DNA of 56,743 nt from an uncultured Oscillospiraceae bacterium (GTDB taxonomy: Bacteria > Bacillota > Clostridia > Oscillospirales > Oscillospiraceae), in the NCBI GenBank assembly GCA_949841465.1, contig CATKZW010000016.1, forward strand, positions 1 to 56,743, given 5' to 3'. This document shows, piece by piece, positions 42,457 to 50,909 of this stretch; positions within the stretch are counted from its first letter, which is position 1; each line of letters begins with the position of its first letter. A program made the translations under genes and the position numbers. A model generated the notes under the pieces. That model did no database searches and was not told the origin of the DNA. It worked only from the letters and a program-made list of their open reading frames with translations.

Positions 42457-43157
42457 GTCATCCGCTCCATTTTATAACCCAAGCCCCATACCACCTTCAA
42501 ATACCGGGGGTTTGCGGGGTCGATTTCGATTTTTTCCCGCAAATGCCGGATGTGGACGGCCACCGTGTTCTCACTGCCCAGCGCCGGGTCGTTCCATACC
42601 TGTTCATAGATCTGGGCGGTGGAGTACACCCGGCCCAGGTTCTTCATCAGCAGACGCAGGATGTTGTATTCAATGGGAGTCAGGCTCACCAGCTCGTCGT
42701 CCACCGTCACCGACTTGGCCTCGTCGTCCATGACGATGCTGCCGTTGCGCAGGGTTCCGTCTCCCTCCTGGGCGGACGTCTTGCCTCCCAGGGTGGTGTA
42801 CCGCCGCAGCTGGCTCTTCACCCGGGCCAGCACCTCGATGGGGTTGAAGGGCTTGGTCACGTAGTCGTCCGCGCCGATGTTCAGCCCCAGCACCTTGTCG
42901 GTGTCCTCGCTCTTGGCGGTGAGCAGGATGATGGGGATGTTCCCCCCGGACTCCCGCAGCCGCGCCGTGGCCCGGATGCCGTCCAGCTGGGGCATCATGA
43001 TGTCCATGAGGATTAGGTCGATGCTCCCCTCGTTCACCGCCTGGATGGCCTGCTCGCCGTTGTAGGCGGACACCGTTTTGTATCCCTCGCTGGTCAGGTA
43101 GATCTCCAGCGCCGATACGATGTCTTTATCGTCGTCGCAGATGAGTACCGTGTACAT
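42453..43157 (-). CDS. OmpR/PhoB-family response regulator
   Basis: 234 aa. Receiver with acidic pair D8-D9, phosphoacceptor D52 in LILMDIMMPQLDG, T80 and K102 (GADDYVTKPF), followed by a winged-helix Trans_reg_C domain ending ENTVAVHIRHLREKIE and YLKVVWGLGYKME. Complete, so phosphorylation-controlled DNA binding is expected. Encoded upstream of, and overlapping, its kinase. The upstream region holds two TTTAA-like direct repeats (TTTAAATTCAGTTTAA, 43233-43248), a spacing typical of OmpR-family sites and a candidate for autoregulation. Confidence 0.93.
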   Translation of the reverse strand: MYTVLICDDDKDIVSALEIYLTSEGYKTVSAYNGEQAIQAVNEGSIDLILMDIMMPQLDGIRATARLRESGGNIPIILLTAKSEDTDKVLGLNIGADDYVTKPFNPIEVLARVKSQLRRYTTLGGKTSAQEGDGTLRNGSIVMDDEAKSVTVDDELVSLTPIEYNILRLLMKNLGRVYSTAQIYEQVWNDPALGSENTVAVHIRHLREKIEIDPANPRYLKVVWGLGYKMERMT

Positions 43158-43267
43158 GGCGTACCACTCCCTTTTCTCCTTGTATGATTTATGTTATCAG
43201 CAAGTCGATTAAGCTGCAAGGGGGAAAATCTTTAAATTCAGTTTAAGTTTCCTTTCTATGCTGCTTG

Positions 43268-43308
43268 ATACAATAAAAGGGCTGTGATTTTAATCATCAC
43301 AGCCCTTT
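43268..43308 (-). terminator. Intrinsic terminator downstream of the CbbX-like gene region
   Basis: 13-bp perfect stem AAAGGGCTGTGAT (43276-43288) with ATCACAGCCCTTT (43296-43308); on the minus strand followed by TTTTATTG. It should end the minus-strand transcript coming from 44979. Confidence 0.8.
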
Positions 43309-43313
43309 GGTGT

Positions 43314-43484
43314 CTAAATGGAACGATTGATCTGCTCAGAAGATACTAAAACTCCTTTTCCGTAATGTCCTTTTGCAGTATTGCATTTGTTTCGACACGC
43401 GCTGCCGCAGAATTACTGCCGCGTGATGTGGCACGTTGGGATAAAATCTTTCTCACAATTCTGGCACTTCAATGCTTCTGCCAT
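43314..43484 (-). pseudogene. Small zinc-ribbon gene interrupted by one stop codon
   Basis: From ATG 43484 the minus strand reads MAEALKCQNCEKDFIPTCHI, then TRQ, a TAA at 43415-43413, and continues in frame with FCGSACRNKCNTAKGHYGKG and on to TAG at 43314. Read through the stop it is a treble-clef/zinc-ribbon pattern CxxC...RQ-x-(F/Y)C-x3-CR. A single CAA/TAA-like change would explain the break. Lies in the trailer of the CbbX-like gene, before the shared terminator. Function unknown. Confidence 0.45.
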
Positions 43485-43527
43485 TCCTGCGCCTTTTTTG
43501 TTCTGCCATAGGGGCGCGGGCTCAGCT

Positions 43528-44979
43528 CTATTCGACGCTTGCCTCCAGGTCCAAGTCAGCCACTATCAGCGCCATCAGGTCTTCCTTTTGAGGAGCCTCT
43601 ATGGCGGCCACCCGGTTGGCCTGACGGGCCACCGCCGCTTCAAATACGTTTCGCACGTCTCGGGCATTACCGAAATTCTCGTCCCGGCGGTCGTACATCA
43701 CCTGGAACGCCTCCGCCGCGGCCTTGTCCGCCGATTCGTCCAGCTCATAGCCGTTCTTCTTGCACACAGAACGGAAAATCTCCGCCAGCTGCCCGCCGTC
43801 ATAGTCCTCAAAATAGAAATACTTGTTGAACCGGCTCTCCAGGCCGGGATTGGCGTGGATGAAGTCGCCCATCAGATCAGTATACCCTGCCACGATGACA
43901 ATCAGGTCGTCCCGGTGGTCCTCCATCCCCTTGAGCAGCACCTCAATGGCCTCGCGCCCAAAGTCATTGGGGTTGTCCTGATTAGCCAGGGCATAGGCCT
44001 CGTCGATAAACAGCACCCCGCCCAGGGCCTTGTCAACGACCTCCTGCGTTTTTAAAGCGGTCTGTCCTACGAAGCCTGCCACCAGCCCGGACCGGTCCAC
44101 CTCCACCAGCTGCCCCTTGCTCAGTACGCCTACGGCGTGGTAAATCTTTGCCAGCAGCCGGGCCACAGTGGTCTTGCCAGTGCCGGGGTTGCCCATGAAC
44201 ACCAGGTGCAGGGACATGGGCGGTACGGGCAGGCCAGCCTCCTGACGCAGCCTGCGCACCTTCACCAGATTGATGAGGCCCTTCACGTCCTCTTTTACCT
44301 TGTCCAGCCCGCACAGCTCGTCCAGCTGGGCCAGCAGCTCCTCTAAAGTCGGCTCCGGCTCCGCCGGGGCCTCCTCCTTTGCCTCCGCAGTCTTTGCCGG
44401 GGCAGGGGAGACTGCCTCGTCCTCCGGCCGGCCTGTCTTGACAGGGGCCCCGTCGGTGCGCCGGGCCACGAACTCGCTGACGTCCAGCCCGGACTTGCCG
44501 CCGCTCACCCCAGTTTGATCACAGTAAGCGAACATGGAGTCGGCGCAGGCATTGACAAACCCCGCCTCCGCCTCGCTCACCTTGCCGTCCACCGCGGCGA
44601 ACAGCAGCAGCATCAGGGTAAAGGTGTCCACAAACCGGCGGCTCTGGCTGAGCCCCCGCTCCAGATCGGCCCTGATGAGCTGCCGGAAGAAATTGGGCAG
44701 CACAAAGCGGTCGTAGCCCTCCACCGACGCGGCCAGCTCCCAGTACAGCGCCGTGGGCACCGGGTTGCCCTTGGAGTAGACGGCGTTGTAATACTCCACA
44801 TGGCGGGGGGTTATCCCCTGGTCGGCGTGCCACACGCCGCAGGCGCACTGGCGCATGAAGCTGTCCGCCTCCCGGCCGAAGGCCACCCGGGCGGCGGAGT
44901 CCGCGATCTGGCGGCGGAAGGCGGTCATGGCCTCATCATACTGTTTATGGACGGCGGCAGGGGTCATGGGTTGAGCCAT
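43528..44979 (-). CDS. CbbX/SpoVK-like AAA+ ATPase with an N-terminal helical domain
   Basis: 483 aa. The C-terminal AAA+ domain (from about 215) has Walker A GNPGTGKT (263-270), Walker B VLFIDEAY (D326-E327), sensor 1 in VIVAGYTDLM and arginine residue in NPGLESRF, matching the CbxX/CfqX (SpoVK) family, which includes rubisco activase and the sporulation protein SpoVK. Ahead of it an all-helical domain (residues about 10-155) includes LLLFAAVDGKVSEAEAGFV, which resembles TerB-like domains, followed by a Pro/Ala/Glu linker. Start ATG 44979 with AAAGGAGCGTGTCC upstream; a GTG at 44988 would be too close to the ribosome site. Client unknown. Confidence 0.88.
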   Translation of the reverse strand: MAQPMTPAAVHKQYDEAMTAFRRQIADSAARVAFGREADSFMRQCACGVWHADQGITPRHVEYYNAVYSKGNPVPTALYWELAASVEGYDRFVLPNFFRQLIRADLERGLSQSRRFVDTFTLMLLLFAAVDGKVSEAEAGFVNACADSMFAYCDQTGVSGGKSGLDVSEFVARRTDGAPVKTGRPEDEAVSPAPAKTAEAKEEAPAEPEPTLEELLAQLDELCGLDKVKEDVKGLINLVKVRRLRQEAGLPVPPMSLHLVFMGNPGTGKTTVARLLAKIYHAVGVLSKGQLVEVDRSGLVAGFVGQTALKTQEVVDKALGGVLFIDEAYALANQDNPNDFGREAIEVLLKGMEDHRDDLIVIVAGYTDLMGDFIHANPGLESRFNKYFYFEDYDGGQLAEIFRSVCKKNGYELDESADKAAAEAFQVMYDRRDENFGNARDVRNVFEAAVARQANRVAAIEAPQKEDLMALIVADLDLEASVE

Positions 44980-45047
44980 GGCGGACACGCTCCTTTTCTT
45001 AAGTACCGGCGCTGCATGCGCGCCGCGGTTGTAAATTCACAGCCCCC

Positions 45048-45076
45048 ATTATAAACCATTTCCTTCCGGGCTGCAA
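45048..45076 (-). promoter_or_regulatory. Promoter of the CbbX-like gene
   Basis: Minus strand TTGCAG (45076-45071), 17-bp spacer, TATAAT (45053-45048). Divergent from the promoter at 45114-45142. Confidence 0.75.
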
Positions 45077-45113
45077 GGGCAAAACATTTACAAAACCGTT
45101 ACCAATAAAAAGA

Positions 45114-45142
45114 TTGACGAATAGCGGCAAAACGTGTAAGAT
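45114..45142 (+). promoter_or_regulatory. Promoter of the zinc-ribbon/Big2/SH3 gene
   Basis: TTGACG (45114-45119), 17-bp spacer, TAAGAT (45137-45142), about 45 nt before the ATG, which has CCAAGGAGGAACCGCT in front. Confidence 0.7.
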
Positions 45143-45190
45143 AAAGAGTGTACTACAAGTTTCGAGCCTTTCGGCCAAGGAGGAACCGCT

Positions 45191-46369
45191 ATGGCTGCCA
45201 AGCCTTCCCGTGATATACTGATACACTGCGACGCCTGCGGCGAGGATTACAGCTCCACCTACCGCCGCTGTCCCTTCTGCGGGGCCAAGAACGAGCCCCG
45301 GCGAACGTCCAGGGAGGACGTCTTTGACGATTCCTATGGTGCCGCTGCCTCGCCCCCGCCCGCCAGCCGGGGCGGCGGAGACGAGATGGAGGACAGCTAC
45401 GTCTTTGACGGCCAGGGCGCCTTCGAGGAGGATCTGGAGGACGAGGACTATTACACCCCTCGCCCCAAGGGCGGCAAGCGGCTGGCCCCCAGGCAGGGGG
45501 GCGGCTTTGACCTGCCTCCCATTAACTGGCCCAGGCTCATCACCTTTCTGTGTTCCCTGGTGATTATTGTGGCCGCGCTGGTCATCGTATTCACCTTCAT
45601 CTATCCCAAGCTCCGGGGCACGACTGACCCGGATTCCAAGAACTCGTCGGAGGTTTCCGCCCCGCCCAGCCTGGATCCCAATGCGTCCCAGAGCCAGAAC
45701 GTGATCCAGTCCGCGGCCCCCGTGGAGCCCACCCAGCAGGTGCCGGAGTCCCTGCCCCCCGTGGAGCCCGCCGTCACCGGCATCGTGCTCAGGAATTCCG
45801 ACAAGCGGCAGGTCAACGACATCACCCTGCCGCTGGGCAGCAGCGCCCAGCTCACCGCGGAAATCACCCCTGCGGACTGGAGCGGCCCGGTGACCTGGGT
45901 CTCCTCCAACACCGACTGGATCACTGTAAGCAGCACGGGCCTGGTCACCAATGTGAACCAGACTGGCTCGTACCACAATGCGTATATCACGGTCACGGCG
46001 GGAGAGGTCACCGTCCGGTGCGAGGTCCGGGTGCTGTCCGTCACCAGAGACAACAATACCCAGACCCCGGCCTCTCAGCCCCCGGCCTCCAATCCGCCCG
46101 CCAGCGATCCCCCCGCCGTCACCCAGCCGCCCGCTATTTCCGGCGGAGGCGTCACCGTGGGGCGGACGGGTACCATCGTGAATGCCGAGAGCGGCCTGCG
46201 GGTGCGCGGCGGCCCGGGCACCTCCTATGAGATCCTGGCCAGCCTGACCAACGGCAGCACCGTCAACGTGGTGGAGGATGCGGGCAACGGCTGGTACAAG
46301 ATTACCTTTGCCGGCAGCGGCCAGACCATAACCGGCTATATCATGGGCGACTACATTTCCACCAACTGA
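45191..46369 (+). CDS. Membrane protein with cytoplasmic zinc ribbon and extracellular Big2 and SH3 domains
   Basis: 392 aa. Order: N-terminal zinc ribbon C13-x2-C16 and C27-x2-C30 (HCDACGEDY, RCPFCGAKN), an acidic disordered stretch (40-100), a membrane helix (about 114-138), a Ser/Pro linker, a Big2-type immunoglobulin-like domain (about 195-290, ITPADWSGPVTWVSSNTDWI), a Pro/Ala/Ser linker, and a C-terminal bacterial SH3 domain (about 325-392, LRVRGGPGTSYEILASL). A wall-binding outer part joined to a cytosolic zinc finger suggests a link between cell wall state and the inside. It shares a promoter region with the AAA+ gene. Exact function unknown. Confidence 0.82.
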   Translation: MAAKPSRDILIHCDACGEDYSSTYRRCPFCGAKNEPRRTSREDVFDDSYGAAASPPPASRGGGDEMEDSYVFDGQGAFEEDLEDEDYYTPRPKGGKRLAPRQGGGFDLPPINWPRLITFLCSLVIIVAALVIVFTFIYPKLRGTTDPDSKNSSEVSAPPSLDPNASQSQNVIQSAAPVEPTQQVPESLPPVEPAVTGIVLRNSDKRQVNDITLPLGSSAQLTAEITPADWSGPVTWVSSNTDWITVSSTGLVTNVNQTGSYHNAYITVTAGEVTVRCEVRVLSVTRDNNTQTPASQPPASNPPASDPPAVTQPPAISGGGVTVGRTGTIVNAESGLRVRGGPGTSYEILASLTNGSTVNVVEDAGNGWYKITFAGSGQTITGYIMGDYISTN

Positions 46370-46378
46370 CCAATAGCA

Positions 46379-46415
46379 GGAGCGCCGTCCAGGCGGGCGG
46401 CGCTCCCCTTAATTT
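46379..46415 (+). terminator. Terminator after the Big2/SH3 gene
   Basis: GGAGCGCCG (46379-46387) pairs with CGGCGCTCC (46398-46406), followed by CCTTAATTT. Confidence 0.6.
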
Positions 46416-46482
46416 GCAGTGAAAACAAGCAGGTGAGGCATATGACAGCAAGGATGGGCGTCTGCAGCTCCGGTGACCGGCC

Positions 46483-47493
46483 GTGACAGACGTTTTTGTA
46501 TATTCGTTTAACGCCGTGGCACCCATCATCGGGCTGATCCTGGTGGGGTATGCCGCGCGGCGGGCGGGCCTTTTGGACGCGCACACGCTGAAGGTGATTA
46601 ACCGGTTCAATTTCCGGGTGTGCTTTTTTGCCATGATGTTCGTCAACCTCTACCAGATGGACGGCTTTGGGGCGCTGTCCGGCGGGCTGGCGGGAACGGC
46701 CATGGGCGGGCTGGTGTTGATCACTGTGCTGGACTTTTTCCTCAGCCGCCTGGTCACTCCCCGGCCGGACCGGCGGGGGCCGCTGCTCCAGTGCGGGTTC
46801 CGTTCCAACTACGCCATCATCGGGCTGGTACTGGCGGAGGCCCTGGCCGGACAGCGGGGGCGGGAGCTGGCCACCCTGTTCCAGCTGCCCTCGGTGATCT
46901 ATTTCAACGTGGTCAGCGTGCTCTGCCTGAGCCTGTACTCCGACCGTCCGGCCCAGGGGCGCTGGAGGGGCATCGCCAGGAGCGTGGTCACCAACCCGCT
47001 GATTCTGGGCATCCTGGCGGGGAGCGGCGCGGTGCTGATCCGTTCCCTCCTGCCGGTGGGGGCGGACGGCGCGCCGGTGTTCTCCCTGTCCCGTGACCTG
47101 CCCTGGCTGTGGCAGTTGGTCAGGTATCTCTCCCAGACGGCCACCCCGCTGGCCCTCATCGTGCTGGGCGGGCAGCTGGTGTTCCAGGAGGCGAAGGAGA
47201 TGCGGCGTGAGCTGGCCGCCGGGGTGCTGATGCGGCTGGTGCTGGCCCCGGCGGTGGGGCTGTCCGTGGCCTTCCTTGGGGCCCATATGGGCTGGTACGT
47301 GCTGGACACCGCCGCCATTGCCACTCTGGTGGCCGTGTACGGTTCCCCTGTGGCGGTGGCCTCGGCGGTGATGGCGGGGGAGATGGGGGCTGACGACAAG
47401 TTCGCCGGGCAGCTGGTGGTGTGGACCAGCGTGCTGGGTATGGTGAGCCTGTTCGTCATTGTGTTCCTTCTGCGGATGATGGGGGCCATATAG
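46483..47493 (+). CDS. AEC (auxin efflux carrier) family transporter
   Basis: 336-aa inner-membrane carrier with ten hydrophobic segments in two five-helix halves. Family features include the N-terminal IIGLILVGYAARRAGLLD, the Asn-containing NYAIIG helix start and the C-terminal YGSPVAVASAVMAGEMGAD crossover motif. AEC proteins move organic anions such as malate or drive amino-acid export. The malic enzyme gene is about 6 kb away and not linked. Start is GTG 46483 with a weak GGTGA site; the frame is also open a little upstream, so the exact start is uncertain. Confidence 0.87.
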   Translation: MTDVFVYSFNAVAPIIGLILVGYAARRAGLLDAHTLKVINRFNFRVCFFAMMFVNLYQMDGFGALSGGLAGTAMGGLVLITVLDFFLSRLVTPRPDRRGPLLQCGFRSNYAIIGLVLAEALAGQRGRELATLFQLPSVIYFNVVSVLCLSLYSDRPAQGRWRGIARSVVTNPLILGILAGSGAVLIRSLLPVGADGAPVFSLSRDLPWLWQLVRYLSQTATPLALIVLGGQLVFQEAKEMRRELAAGVLMRLVLAPAVGLSVAFLGAHMGWYVLDTAAIATLVAVYGSPVAVASAVMAGEMGADDKFAGQLVVWTSVLGMVSLFVIVFLLRMMGAI

Positions 47494-47621
47494 GCAGAGC
47501 GGCATCCTGCGCAAAGGGTGTTTTCATAACAAAGCAGGTCCGCGTGGACCTCGGCGGTCCCCGAAGACTTTTCGCAGTTGCGGTATTCAGAGGCCGAAAG
47601 CCGAAGCCAAAAGCGCCGCCC

Positions 47622-47650
47622 TTGCAATCCGTCCCCCCGTCTGGTATAAT
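47622..47650 (+). promoter_or_regulatory. Promoter of the ATP-grasp/PHP/deacetylase operon
   Basis: TTGCAA (47622-47627), 17-bp spacer, TATAAT (47645-47650). The recD2 promoter at 50846-50874 has the same two hexamers and spacing. Confidence 0.8.
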
Positions 47651-47683
47651 ATTCCTTACTGAAATCAGGCAGGGAGGCGGACC

Positions 47684-48790
47684 ATGGGCACTGTTGTCGT
47701 CACGGATGGAAGATACCGAGCATCCATCGCCGCGATCCGGATGCTGGGGCGGGCCAAGCACCGCGTCGTTGTCACCCAGACCCGGGGCGACACGGCTCTG
47801 GAGCCGCCGGGCTTTGCCTCCCGCTACGCGAGTCAAACCCGCTGGCTGGAGTGCTCGGCTGCGGACCCGGACTATCCGGACAAGCTGTACGCCCTGCTGG
47901 AGGAGTACGGCCATCCTGTGCTGTTCTGCGTAAGCGCGGCCAGCCTCAACGCTGTGTCAAAGCAGCGGGAGCGGTTCGCCCGGGTGTGCGATTTCCTCAT
48001 CGCCCCGCCCGATGTGCTGGACGCGCTGAACGACAAGGAGGCGGTCCATCGGCGGTGCCAGGAGCTGGGCATACCCGTCCCCAAGGAGTATGACGGGGAG
48101 CCGGACGCCTACCCCGTGATCATCAAGCCCCACTGCGGGGAAAAATTCGGCCTGAAGGCCAAGGACCGCTATGCTGTGGCAAACAACGCCCAGGAATACG
48201 CCGCCAAGCTGGCGGCCATGGCGAACTACGACCCCCATCCCATCGTCCAGCAGAGGGTGGAGGGCACGGGGGCCGGGGCCAGCCTGCTGCTGGACCGGGA
48301 GCACCGCCTCATTGCCGCCATCTGCCACCGCCGCGTCCGGGAGTACCCCATGACCGGCGGGCCGTCCACCTGCTGCGAGAGCTTCTACGACGGGGATTTG
48401 ATCGACCAGGCGTACCGCCTGCTGGCCTCCTTCGGGTTTATGGGTATGGCCATGGTGGAGTTCAAGGGAGAATGCGTGCTGGAGGTCAACCCCCGGGTGT
48501 GGGGCAGCTTCCCTATGACCGAGCGGGCGGACAGCCCCTTCGCCTGCCGCTACGCCCAGGCCGCCGCGGGGGAACGGGTGGACTACGTCCCCCAGGACTA
48601 CCGCGCCGGGGTGCGGATGCGCTTCACCCTCAACGACGGCGCGGCCATGCTGGACTATCTGCGCCACGGGAAGCCGGGGCCCTTTTTCCAGGGGATGGCG
48701 GACTGGTTCCGGGGGTCGGAGGCCCTGTCCGCCAGGGACGACCCCGCCCCATGGCGCCGCTATCTGCGCAACACACTGCTGAGAAGGTAG
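47684..48790 (+). CDS. ATP-grasp carboxylate-amine/thiol ligase-like protein
   Basis: 368 aa. N-terminal Rossmann-like domain (VVVTDGRYRASIAAIRMLG), central lysine strand YPVIIKPHCGEKFG for ATP binding, and the metal-binding end of the ATP-grasp fold (MAMVEFKGECVLEVNPRVWG). Resembles carbamoyl-phosphate-synthase-like ATP-grasp ligases that work on sugars or peptides in surface polymer synthesis. Substrates cannot be deduced. ATG 47684 behind CAGGGAGGCGGACC. First gene of a three-gene operon with 3-bp gaps, suggesting that the PHP hydrolase and the deacetylase act on the same cell-surface pathway. Confidence 0.82.
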   Translation: MGTVVVTDGRYRASIAAIRMLGRAKHRVVVTQTRGDTALEPPGFASRYASQTRWLECSAADPDYPDKLYALLEEYGHPVLFCVSAASLNAVSKQRERFARVCDFLIAPPDVLDALNDKEAVHRRCQELGIPVPKEYDGEPDAYPVIIKPHCGEKFGLKAKDRYAVANNAQEYAAKLAAMANYDPHPIVQQRVEGTGAGASLLLDREHRLIAAICHRRVREYPMTGGPSTCCESFYDGDLIDQAYRLLASFGFMGMAMVEFKGECVLEVNPRVWGSFPMTERADSPFACRYAQAAAGERVDYVPQDYRAGVRMRFTLNDGAAMLDYLRHGKPGPFFQGMADWFRGSEALSARDDPAPWRRYLRNTLLRR

Positions 48791-48793
48791 ATC

Positions 48794-49513
48794 ATGAAAA
48801 TCAAGCTTGACCTGCATATACACTCCCACCGCTCCCCGGACGGGCGGATGACGCTGGAGGAGATCGTAGCTCTGGCGAAAGCCCGGGGCCTGGACGGCGC
48901 GGCGGTCTGCGACCACGACCTGGCCCTGCTGGACCCGCCGGAATTCCCAGACTTCCTCCTCATACCCGGCATTGAGGTGTCCACCCAGTTGGGGCATCTG
49001 CTGGGGCTGTTCGTCACCGGGCCGGTGGAGACGCGGGACTTTTTCCAGGCGGTGGAGGCCATCCACGCCCAGGGCGGGCTGGCGGTGCTGGCCCACCCCT
49101 TCGAGCACTCCCGGGACGGGTCCCGGCTGGCCCCCGCCGTCCCCCTGCTGGACGGAATTGAGGTGCAGAACAGCCGGGCGGACCGGAAGATTCACGACGC
49201 CAACCGCCTGGCCCGCAGCTTCGCCCAAGTCTGCCGCCTGCGGCCCTTTGGGGGGAGCGACGCCCACTGCCCCCAGGAGGTTGGGAACAGCTTCACCACC
49301 GTGGAGGCGGAGGAGCTGACCCTGGAGTCTGTGAAGGCCGGGCTGGCAGCGGGGGAGGTCTCTGTTCAAGGCCGCAGGAGCCGCGCTTGGTACGCCGCCC
49401 GGAGCCAGCTCACCAAGCGGAAAAAGACCGGGGCGGGGCCGCTGGCCTATGCCAAGTGGGCGGCCTTTGCCGCCAAGTGCTGTGCGCAGGACATTTTTTG
49501 GAGAGGGGACTGA
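48794..49513 (+). CDS. PHP-domain metal-dependent phosphoesterase
   Basis: 239-aa PHP domain. Metal ligands visible: H8 and H10 (DLHIHSH), H41 (VCDHD), E61 (PGIEVS), H68, H101 (LAHPFEH), and D156/H158 (GGSDAHCP). Related enzymes include histidinol phosphatase and YciV-type 3',5'-nucleotide phosphatases, as well as tyrosine phosphatases (CpsB-like) that control capsule synthesis. A basic C-terminal extension (RRSRAWYAARSQLTKRKK) follows. Three bases from the gene upstream. A role in surface polymer synthesis is inferred from the operon. Confidence 0.87.
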   Translation: MKIKLDLHIHSHRSPDGRMTLEEIVALAKARGLDGAAVCDHDLALLDPPEFPDFLLIPGIEVSTQLGHLLGLFVTGPVETRDFFQAVEAIHAQGGLAVLAHPFEHSRDGSRLAPAVPLLDGIEVQNSRADRKIHDANRLARSFAQVCRLRPFGGSDAHCPQEVGNSFTTVEAEELTLESVKAGLAAGEVSVQGRRSRAWYAARSQLTKRKKTGAGPLAYAKWAAFAAKCCAQDIFWRGD

Positions 49514-49516
49514 GCC

Positions 49517-50797
49517 ATGTCGCTCATCGTAAAGATCGGGAAACAGGGGAAAAAGCTGATAAAGAAGGTCCTTCCAGAGGAGAAGCACCACCTCAGCTAT
49601 ACCCGCCGCATCGAGCGGGTCAAGACGGACAAGCGGGTCTGCGCCATGACCTTCGACGACGGGCCCATGGACATGCCTGTCTCCCCGGACCGCTTCGGGG
49701 GCCGGGCCCTCACCGACGTGCTGCTGGACGTCCTGGCGGAATTCGACGCCAAGGGCACCTTCGATGTGGTGGGTGATACCGGGGAGAACTACCCGGACGA
49801 GGCGGGGAAGGTGGGCAGCGCCGCCTGGGGCGGGATCAAGTTCGACCATTACCCCGACATCGGCCATGACGACAAGGGGGGCGCGGCCCACAACCACCGG
49901 CTCATCCGCCGCATTCTGGACGAGGGCCACCAGATCACCAACCACGGCTACCGCCACATCATCTTCGGCAAAAAGCCCTTCGTCTACGGGGCCCGGGAGT
50001 ACCTGGGCAGTGTGGACAAGGCGGTGGACGACCTGAACAAGCTGGACCAGCTGATGCGGGAGGAATACAGCTATCAGATCACTCTGTCCCGCCCGCCCCA
50101 CTACGTGGACAAAATGCAGGACGGTTTCACCAGCTACGACGTGTACGACCGCCTGGGCTACCAGTATATGGCCGCCTCCTTCGACGGGGCGGGCTGGCTG
50201 CCCTCCACCCTGTCCGACCCGGACGCGGCGCTGGCGGCAGAGGTCAACGCCATGGAGAATGTGGTGAAAATGGCGCTGGAAAAGGACCCGGACTTCTTCT
50301 GCGGGCAAATCATCTTCCAGAAGGACGGCTACAACATGGCCAAGCGCACGCCGGTGGCCTTCGGCCTGCGCAGGCAGCTGGAGCTGCTGAAGGAATACGG
50401 CTACCGGGTGGCGACGGTGGAGCAGCTTATGGCGGAGAGCCCCTTCGCCGACCTGGGCCGGGACGACCCGCTGTTTGACAAGCTGTGCCACCTGCAGACC
50501 GACCGGGCGGTGGCCTATTCCGATAACCGCCTGCGGCTGGACAACCCCATGACCTGGGGGGAGCTTGCCATGCTGCTGGCGCCCAAAAAGGAGGCCATGG
50601 GCCGCCGCTGGGCGAAGATCCGCCGGACGGGAAAGCACGAGGACGCTTACTGCGGCGCACTGGAGTGGTGCGTGGAGCAGGGGCTCATCCCCAGGGACGT
50701 CAAGTCCGACGGCCTGGTCACCGCCCTGCCGGGAGGGCTGTTCGGCCCGGCGGCGGGCTTCACCCGGCGGGAGGTATACGCCGCCTATCTGGAATAG
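49517..50797 (+). CDS. Polysaccharide deacetylase (NodB family) with C-terminal SLH-like domain
   Basis: 426 aa. NodB motif 1 TFDDGP (45-50, D47/D48) and motif 2 NHGYRH (142-147, H143/H147), with the RPPHYVD motif later: the metal site of carbohydrate esterase family 4. The segment between motifs 1 and 2 is longer than usual. From about 338 the sequence resembles a single S-layer homology repeat (DNRLRLDNPMTWGELA, YCGALEWCVEQGLI, FTRREVYAAYLE). Odd: no signal peptide or membrane helix is visible at the N-terminus, although CE4 enzymes normally act outside the cell. GAGGGGACTGAGCC precedes the ATG. Confidence 0.85.
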   Translation: MSLIVKIGKQGKKLIKKVLPEEKHHLSYTRRIERVKTDKRVCAMTFDDGPMDMPVSPDRFGGRALTDVLLDVLAEFDAKGTFDVVGDTGENYPDEAGKVGSAAWGGIKFDHYPDIGHDDKGGAAHNHRLIRRILDEGHQITNHGYRHIIFGKKPFVYGAREYLGSVDKAVDDLNKLDQLMREEYSYQITLSRPPHYVDKMQDGFTSYDVYDRLGYQYMAASFDGAGWLPSTLSDPDAALAAEVNAMENVVKMALEKDPDFFCGQIIFQKDGYNMAKRTPVAFGLRRQLELLKEYGYRVATVEQLMAESPFADLGRDDPLFDKLCHLQTDRAVAYSDNRLRLDNPMTWGELAMLLAPKKEAMGRRWAKIRRTGKHEDAYCGALEWCVEQGLIPRDVKSDGLVTALPGGLFGPAAGFTRREVYAAYLE

Positions 50798-50808
50798 ACA
50801 CAAAATAT

Positions 50809-50841
50809 CCCCGGCGTCCGCTGGACGCCGGGGACTGTTTT
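50809..50841 (+). terminator. Terminator of the ATP-grasp/PHP/deacetylase operon
   Basis: Perfect 11-bp stem CCCCGGCGTCC/GGACGCCGGGG with a GCT loop, followed by ACTGTTTT. Confidence 0.8.
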
Positions 50842-50845
50842 GGGC

Positions 50846-50874
50846 TTGCAAACCGGGGCGGACTTTGGTATAAT
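50846..50874 (+). promoter_or_regulatory. Promoter of recD2
   Basis: TTGCAA (50846-50851), 17-bp spacer, TATAAT (50869-50874), 36 bp before the ATG. Confidence 0.8.
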
Positions 50875-50909
50875 TATCTAAAACGTTTGTTTGGAATGGG
50901 GGTCCGGTC

